Shown here: positions 48,461 through 59,999 of the stretch, in pieces
Layout: each line of letters begins with the position of its first letter
How positions within the stretch are numbered: the first letter of the stretch is position 1
Assembly: GCA_029204225.1 (NCBI GenBank)
Contig: CM055094.1
Span: 10,525,153-10,589,152, forward strand
Length of the DNA: 64,000 nt
Direction of reading: 5' to 3'
DNA from: Diphasiastrum complanatum
Lineage: Eukaryota; Streptophyta; Lycopodiopsida; Lycopodiales; Lycopodiaceae
Made by a program: the position numbers and the translations under genes
Notes under the pieces: model-generated
Seen by the model: only the letters and a program-made list of their open reading frames with translations
Databases searched by the model: none
Told to the model about the DNA's origin: nothing

Positions 48461-48615
48461 GCACCGAAAAAAAAAACAAAAAAAAACCCATTAAGTCGTC
48501 ATTTCGCATGCTGCAACCAATCACATTTCCGCATTACTGGGGCACGGTATCTTAATGTCACCCCATGATTCTCAACCCGCCACCGTTGGATTTCATCATC
48601 AACGTTCAGACCTTG

Positions 48616-48623
48616 CCACGTGT
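48616..48623 (+). promoter_or_regulatory. G-box 1 (CCACGTGT)
   Basis: CACGTG core 112 bp upstream of the TATA box. bZIP and bHLH factors bind such cores; ER-stress bZIPs also recognise ACGT cores, so stress control of HRD1 is plausible but inferred. Confidence 0.5.
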
Positions 48624-48695
48624 TGACAATCTGTTCGTCCAGGCAGCACTATTACACGCGGCAAATATCCAAGGTGTATGCCGCCCCATCGGCTA

Positions 48696-48703
48696 CCACG
48701 TGT
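48696..48703 (+). promoter_or_regulatory. G-box 2 (CCACGTGT)
   Basis: An identical octamer exactly 80 bp after the first, 25 bp before the TATA box. Confidence 0.55.
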
Positions 48704-48727
48704 ATTTCTTTATCCAGTGACACCCCC

Positions 48728-48735
48728 TATAAATA
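48728..48735 (+). promoter_or_regulatory. HRD1 TATA box
   Basis: TATAAATA, preceding a CT-rich leader. Transcription is expected to start near 48760. Confidence 0.7.
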
Positions 48736-48755
48736 GAGCAAATTAGGCGTTGTCG

Positions 48756-48761
48756 CTCTCG

Positions 48762-48812
<51 letters not shown>
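48756..48812 (+). repeat. (CT)n in the HRD1 5' leader
   Basis: About 27 CT dinucleotides, with interspersed GCTCTC at the start, at the predicted transcription start. CT runs are common core-promoter and leader elements in plants. Confidence 0.9.
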
Positions 48813-48818
<6 letters not shown>

Positions 48819-49098
48819 CTCTGATCGATCGATCGGCCTCGTGTTCTCGATCTGTTTCCTTTCATCTATTCTATATGCGGAAGATGAAAATTCACCTGAT
48901 TCCTATGAATTGAAGCCCAGGCTTGCCGTTTTGGGGATTACAGAGAGCTGCCGCTTGCTCGCAGGGCTTACTTATGGAGTTCTGTGTGAATTGAAGAAGC
49001 TTTTGCGGTGGTGGCTGTCACATGCTTGGAGGTTGAGCTTCCTTGGGCAAATTGATGTATGGTGTTGTGGTGTTGCTGTAGTCTCAAGCCGTTTTGAG
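48760..49098 (+). other. HRD1 5' UTR exon with short uORFs
   Basis: Inferred leader exon ending at a donor GAG|GTATGC (49099). It contains uORFs of 12 codons (48875-48913) and 6 codons (48974-48994). The 5' UTR intron would end between about 49590 and 49635 (CTCCTAAG is a candidate acceptor), just before the start codon at 49669. Confidence 0.5.
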
Positions 49099-49668
49099 GT
49101 ATGCATTCTAATTGGTTGCTAGGGTTTCTTTTCTTGATGTTGCGTGCCACAATACCTAATTCGCATTCACACTCAAACTAGCATTAATTTAAAATTATGT
49201 TTTGGAGGAAATTGATTCAACATTGTAGGTCAAAAGCTTCGTTTCAACAATACTAGTATAGACAAATATGTACATGCGGCATTATGGGTTTTCATCTAGT
49301 GCTTGGTAGAAAACCTTAATCGAATACGTGAAGCACTACACAAACTTGTGTAAGTCTAAATTTTGACTAAGACAAGTTAAGTCGCAAAAAGTAAACAAAC
49401 AACCGGATACTATCAGTTCAAGGTCGGATGTAATTGTATATTTTGTGGCAAACAGGGACGGCAAACTCTGGCATACTTAAAATGCTCATAGCTATGTACA
49501 GTACGTACGGAAGTATGTTGGCATCATTGCACCAAAGTATCAGAAATCAGTAAATTTCCATCTTGAGAGGAAGGCTATTGTCATCGTGAATTGGATCAGG
49601 GCAGAATCATCCGAAGTAAAATATCTTCTCCTAAGTGTTTGGTAAAGGGCGGGGTAAATTTGATCAAG

Positions 49669-50201
49669 ATGGTGAAGCTGGGAACATATGCAGCGGCAAG
49701 TGCATTGGCAGCAATAGCAGTGGTGTGCCATGCCTTTCACAGCAGGGAGCAGTTCTATCCTGCTATGATATATTTGGCTTCATCAAAGATTAGTTTGGTG
49801 TTGCTATTGAATATGTGCTTAGTTATAATGTGCAGCGTCTGGCAGCTTGTGAAATTTATTTTTCTCGGGACTCTGAGGGAGGCAGAGATAGAGCGGCTTA
49901 ATGAACAGTCTGTACGAGAATTGATGGAAGTTCTATTTGCTATGACTGTTTACCGTCAGGAATTCAGTGTGTCATTCGCCGGAATGGTGACTGTTCTTCT
50001 TTTCATCAAAGCCTTTCATTGGCTTGCACAGAAAAGGGTTGAATACATCGAGATAACTCCGGCTGTTTCACGTGTTTCACATTTGCGGATAGTGACTTTT
50101 ATGATATTGCTGTTTACAGTTGATTCATTATTTCTCCACACGACTGTCTCACATTTACTGAAGACAAAACGACACTCGGTTGCTCTTTTTTTTGCTCTGG
50201 A
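49669..50201 (+). CDS. HRD1: HRD1 exon 1 (membrane domain)
   Basis: 533 bases. The reading frame passes directly into intron 1 (donor GA|GTAAGC), ending in phase 2. Encodes about five hydrophobic segments. Confidence 0.95.
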
Positions 50202-53200
50202 GTAAGCCAATACTCTTCCTTGTTGAGTAGATTCTTGCTAACAAAAATTAGGTTCAGTTTAGCTTACTTCAAATGTGTCTATAGCTTCAGTGGCCTGTGT
50301 CCAACTGAAGATGAAGATTTATACCACTATCAGCTCTTGAAGCAGGAACCACGTTTTTGCAGGTATGTGATACTTGCCACATCTACACTTTCCATGATTT
50401 TCAAGTATGCATTGTATATGGCAGACATTGCAATGGAAGGGAGATGGGACAACAAAGCTGTCTATATCTTTTATTTGGAGCTTGTTCGAGACCTACTTCA
50501 TTTGTCCCTATATCTCGTGTTCTTCTTCGTAATATTTGTGTAAGTGAAGCATCAAGTAAGCATTTCAACTTCGGTTTTTAGAAGTAACTCACAGACCTTG
50601 CAAGGGTCCATCAATAGCTCAATTGCCTCTGAGGTCTGAGCAAGATCAACTATTTCTGCTAATAAGGGCCTTCTTCAGATGGATGAAGAAGAAACCCTCT
50701 CTTTTGGGAGCTGTTTGAACAGAATCTCAAAGTCGGAGCTTTTAAGAGTTTCACACCAATGCACATAGAAATTAGTGGGAAGACAAGGGGTTTGTTTGAT
50801 GTTTGTGGGTATACGGTAATTTAAGCAAATCCATGTATCTTCTTTTTCTAAGACTCAATTTGCAGATGGTGTACTTTCAAGCATAGTTTATTCAGGAGTG
50901 ATTTTTGAATGCTCACGAGCTGATTGAGATATTCTATGCAGAAATCATGGGATGCCTTTACACTTGGTTCGCGAATTGTATGAGACCTTCCGAAATTTCA
51001 AAGCAAGAGTGACAGATTTTATACGCTATAAAAAAGTTACCTCGAACATGAATGAACGATTTCCAGATGTAACTACAGAAGAGCTTGGTCGGTAAGTAGA
51101 TTTTGAACTTCATGTTTCTAGTTGTCATGTACTTTATAGCTCGACAGGTGGCTTGTGAGGTTTACAGAAAGTTATTTTTGAGTCTGTTCTTTTTTCAAAT
51201 TTAACCAGGGCCAACTTGTAATTTGGGTGATATTTTACTGATTTTGTGTGCGTCAATGCCATTGATTGTAGGAGTGATACTACCTGCATCATATGTAGAG
51301 AAGAGATGTTGGCAGCAAAGAAACTTCCTTGTGGCCATCTCTTCCATGTCCACTGTTTGCGGTCTTGGTTGGAAAGGCAGCAGACATGCCCAACATGCCG
51401 GTCTCCAGTTTTACGTCCGCAAGGTAGTCCAGTTACTCGTGCGGTTAATCCTGCAGCTAACCCTGCAGATAGGCATCAGCAGGACCAGCCTGCTCAAGAA
51501 GGTAAGCCTGGTGATTTGTTGTGCTCTAGACTTGTCATTTTTCCTTCTAGTGAACTTACTTTGGTATCTTAAGGGTTGAAAACCTTAGTTTTCCTCCTAA
51601 TTTTGCTGTAAAAATATTATTAATTGTGAAGAAGTAGCTGAGAATTTTGTAAGATCAAGATTTATAATCAAGCAAGCTACTACTGCAGTTCAACATTTTT
51701 ATGACCCGTAACAATTATAACATTATTCACTCTTTCATGTAGGTCAAGGTGTTGCTATTTCAGAAGCTTCTGGAAACCATCAACCTTCAGGGCCTAGAAA
51801 CGTGAACCTTGCATACAGTCAGCATCAAGCTCGAATGCAGGCTGCATCTATGGCTGCTGCTCAGTATGGTTCCTCATTTGTTTATCCAGCTACCATCTCT
51901 GGCAACACAAATTGGTACGTTTTCAGTAAATTCAAACTGTTCTTGATTTTTACGTTGCTGAAAGATGAAAACAATGCATCACGTAAGCATTAGTGGACTT
52001 TTCAGTAAATTCAAACTGTTCTTGATTTACGTCAGGCTGAAAAGATGTAACAATGCATCACCTAAGCATTAGTGGACAGTGAATCAATTATATAGGAATA
52101 AGTGCCGTTTGGTTGATTTCAAGAATATATATGGTGAAAATGTAGCTGCAAAATGGCAACATGATAATGGACATTTGTTTTAGGGTTTCTTGTTTCAAAT
52201 GCACAATAGTGGTCTTCCTTTACATCCAACATTTTGCAATGACATTTTTACCATGTGTATTTTTGCAATCAGCCAAGCAACAACACACACTCTACAACAA
52301 CTCCTTTTGAAATGTTAAACATTGATGACACCATTTTTGTCAATGGGGAGAGTTTTGAACATGTAATTAGGGAACAACAACATACTTACCTGTGATTAGG
52401 GCACTTATCGGTAAGAGTAACAATGAATCATGAATCGAAGTCCGTTGAATCAATATTTTTTTGAAAATTTGAATTTTTCCATGTCTGTTCTCGAAATTTT
52501 TTGAAGAAATTAGGGTATAATTTTCTTGCATTACAATGAGTTAAACATCAGAGAAAACATTTAGTTCATTTGAGATTTGAATCTTTTCTCAAAGAAACCT
52601 CTTTTTGTAAAATTTGAATTTTCTTGTGTTTATTTGCGTAACATTTTTAAAATGAAGATCTATGCCATATTTGAACATTGGTCTACTAGAAGGATCTAAG
52701 CTATGGTAGAATAGCATATGTAGTGCAAATGGTTTAAGTGAATGGAAAGAACCATCATTTGAAGTGCTATTAGACAATCTAGCGTGTAGAGTCATGGCTA
52801 TCCCATTGAGGGCCACATAATTCATTGAGGCCCACTAAGTTATAATTAGGTACTATTTCTTATTTCTATTGTGCTGGTATACTTATATGATGTGCATTGA
52901 ATGTTCATATATGTGATGAGTATTTATTTGTAGGTGTGAATGTATGGCATGCCCTTCGAAAAGCCAACATGATATTAGGTGCTTGTGATGATTGCATGAT
53001 TATTCTTTGAATAAATTAGAAAATTTTCTTGTTTGTCTTATGAAGTACTCGAGGTAAGATATTCCCTCAAAGTTCATGGATACAAGAAGTATGATTGTTT
53101 TTAATTTTGCAAGAAAGAAACTATTACGTATCACTAAACTGAAAATCACCAAGTGCCAGTCATCACCAGAAGCCGAACGCTCACGATCCACCCCACCGTA

Positions 53201-55880
53201 GGACCTAATTTGGATCCAACCCTCTGTGCCCTAAGCCTGAGACTTGGAATCAAGCAAGATCCATCAAGCACGATCCAACCTCTAGTGCTATTGACATCCC
53301 ATACTGCCACCATAACTTACCTCTGGCTAGCTCCATTCTGGCTATGCACATTGGCATTGCCATCCACATTCTCCTAGGTAGAATGAATGAATGGCTAAGA
53401 GTCCCCCCTCCCCATATATACTAACATAGTAGGAGTCTTTATGCCAAGTACATAGTGTTGATTACGACAAGTGGCACACATGTGGTCCACGAGTCACTGA
53501 TCAAGTCAACATGCCCTAGTCCAACGTCTAGTTTCAAGTAGGGGTGGAATCCATTGTATAAGTTATTTGGTCAATCTGCACAAAAGTAAACAGGTCAAAT
53601 CATATAAAGACAAAGCAAGGTAGGGAAAAGAGCCACACATGTGAAATAAGATCAAGACAACCATGATTGAGTTGCTTTTCCCAAAAAGATATTGAATATT
53701 GTTAAATTTTTTTTTAAAAAAAGTAATATATTCACCTCCTTGAATTATGTTACCACAGCCTAATCCAAGTAAATGTGAGCAGAAAGAGGGTAAATACAGC
53801 CTCTTTAGAGAGGGATAATGTAAGGAGGTGGTCAAAGTCAGAAGATGTGGAGACCTACAAAGTTTTAATGGGATAGGTTAGAACGTGTGGACTTGTGGCT
53901 ACATCTGGAACGTCAAGGTATTATCTTGCGCTTATGCTGTTGTTGATCAATAGAGTTCTATTATGTTGGACTTGTGTGATGTGCATTACATATTCATGTG
54001 AGATGGTTTTTGTGCAACCATGTGCGATGATAATGTATATGTGAATTTGCATGCATGATATGCCCAAAGATGTCATAATAACTAGTGAGCCTGTGAGTCG
54101 CCAGCATGTTTCCGGTTGACAATTTGCTATATCCAGGCTTAGAACTTGGTAGGTAGGTGAAGCTTGAATTACAAGTTAGGAACTGCAAGATTATCAGGGA
54201 CCAGTCTCCAAGAGAGAAATTTTAAAATTTTTTGCTTGTAAAAAACTTGGATCATCAATATCTCAGCTTCAATCATCCGAATCGCAAATTGTTACATATA
54301 AAGTGCATTTGGAACTCCCTATTGCAGGAGAAGATCTTTAAAGTCCACAAATAAATTTGGCAAGATCTACAGCAACTAACATATGTGCTTATTCCAATGC
54401 CCCATGTTTTTTTTGAATGCGAATATGCACAAAATTTGGTATCTCCATCTGTTTGTTGAGAAGAAGCCAATGATCCTGTCATCCAAAACCTGACCTTGTC
54501 GGAGTGGAGAATTGGAGATGAGGTTCTCGGAAATGGTAGTGCTCTCTATCTCTCTGCAAGAATAAACTTCACCCTTCCCTTTAGAAAGTGCTCTGATATG
54601 AAGGCAATTTTAATACCTCACATGGAGCATCACACAAGCAGTAGTCACAAGTCAACGGCAAACCGACGATGAGACAACAATCTCTGGCTGAGATGATTGT
54701 AAAGTCAAGAATAAATCGAACATAAGATGAATCTCGAACCTTTCAAAGGAGCTTCAGATAAGTCCCGTACAAAATCACATCAGTTGTTGAATAACAAGAG
54801 AATTGTAGTCTTCAGGGGCCACTTACAGTTGGTCACCTACCAAATAGTTCCTGATCCTGCTGAGTGTTCAAAACTTACGGTTGGTCACTTACCAAATTGT
54901 CCCTGATCCTGAGTGTTGAAATACCTGCATGTCACCTAACTTATAATCAATGAGACATAATAATGGAGCCAACGTAGTCGACTAGTACCTTCGGTCAGTG
55001 ATTTATTCCCTTCTCTATACTTTTGTTTCAAGTGAATAGCAAAAAGGAATAAAACATTTGTAATTGTTGAAATTTTTTTTGAGCCTCAATACAGGTATCC
55101 TGCATATGTTCCAGTCATTCCTCAGCAATACATGATCTCAGTCCCGAGGCCTTCAATGACTACTGAACCTCAGCGCCATAGCACCCAGGAATTTGGAGGT
55201 TCCACACAGGGTGGAGAGTCAGCACAGTCACAAGCAGGACTTTTACCTCAAAGTTCTGGGAATGCTCAAACCCCACCAGCATATACTGGACCAGAACAAC
55301 TGTCTATATCAACGACATGGCAGTATACACAATATTCACCATACAGCTTTTATCCTACTTCAGATCTCTCAAGATTGTCATCCATTCTGAAGCAAAATCA
55401 AGATTCAGGAAGTTCATCTTGCATCCAAACTGATGTAGATGCTGTTCAAACTGCTTCTTCAACTTTGTTGGAATTACAGCAGTTGCAAGTGCAGCACCGG
55501 ATTGAGGTAATCTTTCTGAAAGCAATTTATTACCGTACTGTTTTGCAGTTTCATATTGTCTGCATTTGTATGTGCCAGCTGAAACTTTATCCATTACTTG
55601 GTAAGATGGTGGCTTTCTGAGAATGGCAGTTTTTTTGCAGCTGCTGCAAAAACAGTTGCAGTGGGCAATCAACCTTCAGAGTCAGTTGGGAGCAGCAAGC
55701 CCTGGCATTGGTCCAGATTCCCACACTTTGGAGCCTAGAGATGCTACTGTGTCACAGCAGGGTGTGCAAAATTCTGAACAGGCTTTTGTTAATGTCAATA
55801 GGAAAGGAAAGGCACCCGATGTTGCCGAGGACTTGGTCAACAAAGGTTCTACATCTTTTAGAGCAGGCCAAGCCAATTAG
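49669..55880 (+). CDS. HRD1: HRD1 ERAD E3 ubiquitin ligase (synoviolin), complete
   Basis: Join of 49669-50201, 50363-50539, 50942-51091, 51272-51501, 51743-51914, 55095-55506 and 55641-55880: 1,914 bases, 637 residues, all introns GT-AG. Hrd1 is the multi-pass ER membrane ubiquitin ligase that ubiquitinates misfolded proteins in ER-associated degradation with Sel1/Hrd3 and Derlins. The N-terminus ([42 protein letters not shown]) is strongly Hrd1-like and carries the membrane segments. The RING-H2 at residues 292-329 is CIIC ... CGHLFHVHC ... CPTC with all eight ligands. The tail is long, Ser/Gln/Pro-rich, with a short coiled-coil-like [14 protein letters not shown] segment. It is longer than the Arabidopsis paralogues (under 500 residues). 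The start was chosen because it aligns with Hrd1 N-termini; an upstream in-frame ATG-less extension is UTR. Confidence 0.97.
50363..50539 (+). CDS. HRD1: HRD1 exon 2
   Basis: 177 bases after TTTTTGCAG, encoding [18 protein letters not shown] and the last membrane segment [15 protein letters not shown]. Donor GTAAGT. Confidence 0.95.
50942..51091 (+). CDS. HRD1: HRD1 exon 3
   Basis: 150 bases after TATGCAG, encoding [19 protein letters not shown] and the linker to the RING. Donor GTAAGT. Confidence 0.95.
51272..51501 (+). CDS. HRD1: HRD1 exon 4 (RING-H2)
   Basis: 230 bases holding the whole RING finger and the start of the Pro/Gln-rich tail. Acceptor TTGTAG, donor GTAAGC. Confidence 0.97.
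51743..51914 (+). CDS. HRD1: HRD1 exon 5
   Basis: 172 bases encoding an Ala/Gln/Ser-rich stretch ([18 protein letters not shown]) that is moderately conserved in plant Hrd1. Donor GTACGT at 51915. Confidence 0.92.
51915..55094 (+). other. HRD1: HRD1 intron 5 with tandem duplications
   Basis: A 79-bp duplication begins 6 bp inside the donor (51921-52078), and a roughly 60-bp duplication (TTGGTCACxTACCAAAT) lies at 54827-54915. Near 54590, GCTCTGATATGA on the plus strand is a two-mismatch tRNA-Met primer site in minus orientation, suggesting a retroelement scrap. No other gene is visible. Confidence 0.6.
55095..55506 (+). CDS. HRD1: HRD1 exon 6
   Basis: 412 bases after ATACAG, following a 3,180-bp intron. 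The acceptor restores the frame exactly (Trp codon split TG|G), joining NTNW to [12 protein letters not shown]. Confidence 0.9.
55641..55880 (+). CDS. HRD1: HRD1 exon 7 and stop
   Basis: 240 bases after TTTTTTGCAG encode [17 protein letters not shown] and a hydrophilic tail ending in GQAN and TAG (55878-55880). The 5' side continues the coiled-coil-like segment of exon 6. Confidence 0.92.
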   Translation: MLQKQLQWAINLQSQLGAASPGIGPDSHTLEPRDATVSQQGVQNSEQAFVNVNRKGKAPDVAEDLVNKGSTSFRAGQAN

Positions 55881-56939
55881 CAGACAGAGATGCTTCAAGT
55901 CCTTTGCTTCTTTCACCCCAGCTTTTGTCGAGAGAGGATTAAAATTTTCCGTCGAGAAGAGACCAACAAGAATCACAATGTCGTTCTAAGTTTCAATTTA
56001 CATGTTGCCATCTTTTGTATCGTTAAGCTTCCTCTTCCAACAAACATTCTCATTGTAAATGTATGCTATTCTCTACCAGAATGAAACGTTGTTCTGGCCA
56101 CTTTGCATTATATGTCATTTGCCATAAGTTTGAGTTGCAGATACCCCTGACCCTATACTTCCAAAAAGATAAGTGATTAGGTGGACAACTTTGTGGAGAT
56201 GAGATTCTCATGTTAGAAAGGCAGTTTAGACTATTAACTCTTTTCTATTAGCTTAACAATTATTCTTTCATTCTTTTTCTAAGTTCATGTCAATATAGCA
56301 TGCAAGCATGTGTTCTGCTGCATAAGCTGGTGTTTACAATCTGCCTATGACAAGTAACTTCACAATATCTGTTTACTTCTTTGCCTAGAATTTGAATTGC
56401 AAGTGAATTATTCTGGATGCCCTTTAGTGGGTTTTACATGAGTTCTCTGCATAAAAGTGTTCTCAATTGTGTTTTTTGTTTCTTATGAGTTATTAGTTAC
56501 TGAAGCAGATGCTTCTATGTGAAGCGAGTAGCTGTAAGACTTAATGTTAAATTTAGATGAAGGAGCGAGCTAAGAGACCTTTTCTGGGCTTTTTAACCAC
56601 ACAGGAACAGTACATTGTTTCGACTGAAAAGGATGCGCGTGGCAAAAACCTGCATCATAGTTGTTGGTGTCTTTGCATGGAAGACACTATATTTTATTGA
56701 ACAATTTTTTGTGGCTTTTCAATGATGCAACCTTAGGATTAAGTAACTAACATCATTATAATCTTAATCTACACTCCCGAATTTATAAGGGAAGGTAGCA
56801 TAGCATGAAGCTGTGTTGTGAAGTGGATTTGAATGGAGATCTTTTTAAGGACTCAAAAATAGTGAAAAAGTGCCGAGTATTTTATCCTAGATTGTAACTT
56901 ACTTTTAGAAAGAGCTCTTTTCATACTAATATATATACT

Positions 56940-57775
56940 AGTGGGTATGCCGGCGACGATCTGTGTGACGGTTGACGATTTAGGAAGAAAGCTGATGGTC
57001 GTTGACGGGTATTCGTTGACGGGTGGTCGTTGACGGGCGGTCGTTGACGGGCGGTCGAATGTATGCGTGTGTATTCGTTGACGGGTGGTCGAATGTATGT
57101 GTGTGTATTCGTGAGAGTGCGTATATATGTGCATGCGTGTGGGCATGTGTGTATATGCATGTATGTGTGTGTCTCTATGTATGTCATGAAGTGTAGGTCT
57201 GTGTGTATTCGTGAGAGTGCTTATATATTATATTGTGCATGCCTGTGGGCATGTGTGTATATGCATGTATGTATGTGTCTATGTATGTCATGAAGTGTCA
57301 GGCGGCTGACGATGTGAGAGGAAAGCTGATGGTCGTTGACGGGTGGCTGAATGTATGTGTGTGTATTCGTGAGAGTGCGTATATATGTGCATGCTTGTGG
57401 GCATGTGTGTATATGCATGTATGTATGTGTGTCTATGTATGTCATGAAGTGTAGGTCTGTGTGCACATATGCATGTATGAATGGATGTAAATAGTGTATA
57501 TGTGTGTGTATGTGTATGTGAAAGAGTGTGTAAGAGCATGTGCATAGGTGTGTGTCTGTATGTATGGATTTGTGAATCTATATATATGTGTAGTGTGTAA
57601 GAGCATGTGCATAGGTGTGTGTATGTATGTATGGATTTGTGAATCTATATGTGTATGTGTATGAGTGACAGTGTGTGCATGTGTACATGTATGTGTTTGT
57701 GCATGTGCAATGTGTGCATGTATGTGTATGTGTGAGGATGTGTACATGTATGTGTATGTGTGAGAATGTGTGTAC
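56940..57775. repeat. Alternating purine-pyrimidine minisatellite
   Basis: Starts with 14-bp GTTGACGGGYGGTC units (56990-57095). It then has higher-order TG/TATG-rich units of about 100-160 bp (GAGAGTGCGTATATATGTGC near 57112, 57370 and a variant near 57211). TGTATGTG runs are Z-DNA-prone. It lies about 1 kb downstream of HRD1. Confidence 0.9.
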
Positions 57776-58329
57776 ATTTCAGAAGACATTGCTTTAAATT
57801 TCAAAATTTTAATATGTGGTTTATAATCACATGCAGTCAAACTCAAAAGATTAGCCGCTTTGAGCTATTTATGCGTAGAAAACTTGTAAAGCCTTCTATG
57901 CGTAGAATACATGTAAAGCCACATATCCACTATGAAAAACGTGTGGAAGATGCATTAGTATGGGTAGAACATTGAGTTTTGTGCAAATCCATCAAGAAAA
58001 AAAATCACTCCACATATATAAAATTCAAAAACGCGAATTTGTACTAACAAATCCACATCTAATAACAATTGGTGTCATCGTGGAATCAAATATCCAAAGT
58101 TTTGTTGTCCCTTACAAAACTCCGCGTATCGCTGCAACAACCAAATAATTGTGCAGATGTGTTTGTCATCACGAAGAACAAATTGCTCTATAAAGTACAC
58201 CCTAAAAAAAAATGTGTGGGGAGCCTAAATCCTCCCCCCTTGCCCAAAAAAGAAAATTGTGGGGCTTGAGGATGGGGCCTCTTTAATTTTTCGAGGGGAG
58301 GAGAGGGGGTGCAAAAAAAATAACTTGGG

Positions 58330-58710
58330 ACTTGGAACTTGCCATGGCAAGCCACATAGGCCTACCATAGACTTGTGTGGCTTGCCACATGGCCTACCAT
58401 AGGCTTGTGTAGTAGGCCACGTAGGCCTACTATTTACCAAGCCTATCATAGGTTGCCACATAGAAAATCATGCAAGCTTGGGATTTGCCACATGGCAAGC
58501 CTGGACCCAGAGATAGAGAGGTGGGCTCGAAAGTTGACACGGGCCAAGCCATGTAGGCCTACCATAGGCTTGCATGACAGACCACATAGGCATGACATAT
58601 GCCTCATGTCTACCATGCAAGCATGTTGCATGTTGCCACATAAGCTTGTTATAGACTTGTGTGGCAAGCCAACCAGACTCTGCCACATAGGCTTAAGTGG
58701 ACCTAGAGAG
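58330..58710. repeat. Tandem repeat GGCAAGCCACATAGGCCTAC, about 40 bp
   Basis: Degenerate copies of GCCACATAGGCCTACCATAG plus CTTGTGTGG across the interval, with units partly inverted. A CATAGGCCTAC core recurs at least five times. Confidence 0.75.
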
Positions 58711-58749
58711 AGAAAGAGGTGGGGCTCGGAAGCTGCCATGTGGGTCTTT

Positions 58750-59590
58750 TTCATAAAGATCCCTTAAGGAGATAAAAGTCTGTACTGATCTCAATGAAGG
58801 GAAGTTCGTTCACTTCACCAATTCGACTAAGTGCATCAGCCACTTGATTAGAGGTGCCTTTGATATACTGCACTTCAAAGTTAAATTCTTGCATGAGTTC
58901 TGCCCATCTGGCCTTACAACCTCTTTGATTACAGAAATGCTTTAAAGGTTGGTGATCCATGTTAACCACAAATTTATCACCATACAGGTAATGTCTCAAT
59001 GATTTCAAAGCATGGATCACTGCAAAAAGCTCTTTTTCCTGCGTGGTATATTTGACCTATGCATCGGTTAGTTTTTTGTTTTCGAAGGCAATGGGCTTGG
59101 CCCTCCTGTAAGAGAATAGCTCCAATAGCCGTATCACTTGCGTCAGTGTTGACGACGAACGACAAATCTAGATCTGCTATTCTCAAGACTGGAGCTGAGA
59201 CAATTAGAAGCTTGAGTTTTCGAAAATTCTCATCTGACTTCTCAGTCCACCTTATAGGAGGACTTGGCCTACCTTTGCAACTTTCACATCTTTAAATAAA
59301 TAGTTGAGAGACACAACAATCTTTGAATACACCTCTACAAATCTACAGAAAAACATAGTGAAACCTAAGAATGCCTTAAGTTCACGAACTGTTTGAGGGA
59401 CTGGCCATTCTACTACCGTCTTCAACTTTCCCTCGTCAATCTTGATCCCAAAAGAGGTGATCTTACGACCAAAGTAAAGAAGTTCCTTTTTAAAGAATTC
59501 ACACACATTGATTCCTTTACATAAAGCTTCTCTTGTCTTAAGATACGTAAGATAGTACAGAGATGCAGTTAGAATTAACAAGCTCAATTG
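58750..59590 (-). mobile_element. gypsy RT/RNase H fragment
   Basis: 59587-59252 encodes the RT thumb region with KAFLGFTMFF, 59186-58977 the RNase H start (NTDASDTAIGAILLQ), and 59020-58751 the rest (NMDHQPLKHFCNQRG, then GTSNQVADALSRIGE). It is the same protein region as at 9.4-10.2 kb but in fewer pieces, so a younger or less decayed copy. The remainder is absent on both sides. Confidence 0.88.
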
Positions 59591-59593
59591 TAC

Positions 59594-59984
59594 TGTTAGT
59601 GTAGTTTATAGTTGTTATGAACTGTTTTAGTTTGGTAGGTAGGCTTTAGTTAAAATGCCAGCCTGGGGGCTTGTTTCGGGCCGATAACGGAATTACACCT
59701 GTATATAGCCTAAATTGCCACGTAGAGGCCAATAGTGAATCTATGCATTTAATAGGTCTATGCCACGTGGTGTCCCCATGCAAAGGGGACCTTTGCTTGT
59801 ATATGTATCATTTTCTTTGTAATAAAGATGCTTCTGCTTTGTGAGCTCCTTGCTTATGTGAGCTACTTCATCACTCTATTACTTGTGGATGCTGTTTATG
59901 GTTTCGATGGTTGAGCAATCATTTAGTGATTGCATCTCTAATCTGCACTCTCAATAGATTAAAATTTCTATATAGAATGTTAAC
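59594..59984 (+). repeat. Ty1/copia-type LTR
   Basis: Starts TGTTAGTGTAG, contains TGTATATAGCC, a poly(A)-signal-like AATAAAGATG (59821) and a CCACGTGG, and ends before a primer site. It abuts the gypsy fragment on its left. Confidence 0.7.
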
Positions 59985-59985
59985 T

Positions 59986-59997
59986 TGGTATTAGAGC
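59986..59997 (+). other. Primer binding site, tRNA-iMet-like
   Basis: TGGTATTAGAGC, one mismatch to the canonical TGGTATCAGAGC. Confidence 0.75.
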
Positions 59998-59999
59998 CG

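Noticed and set aside
48841-49122. 93-codon frame in the HRD1 leader
   Set aside because: No ATG at its start, no resemblance to Hrd1, and it runs into the inferred donor of the 5' UTR intron.
51223-51579. 118-codon ORF in another frame over the HRD1 RING exon
   Set aside because: It is a shadow of exon 4; the RING frame has all the zinc ligands.
53153-53377. ORF in HRD1 intron 5
   Set aside because: No family match; exon 5 to exon 6 joining is exact without it.
56853-57846. Six long ORFs rich in Thr-His or Val-Cys
   Set aside because: Translations of the TG-rich minisatellite in alternative frames.
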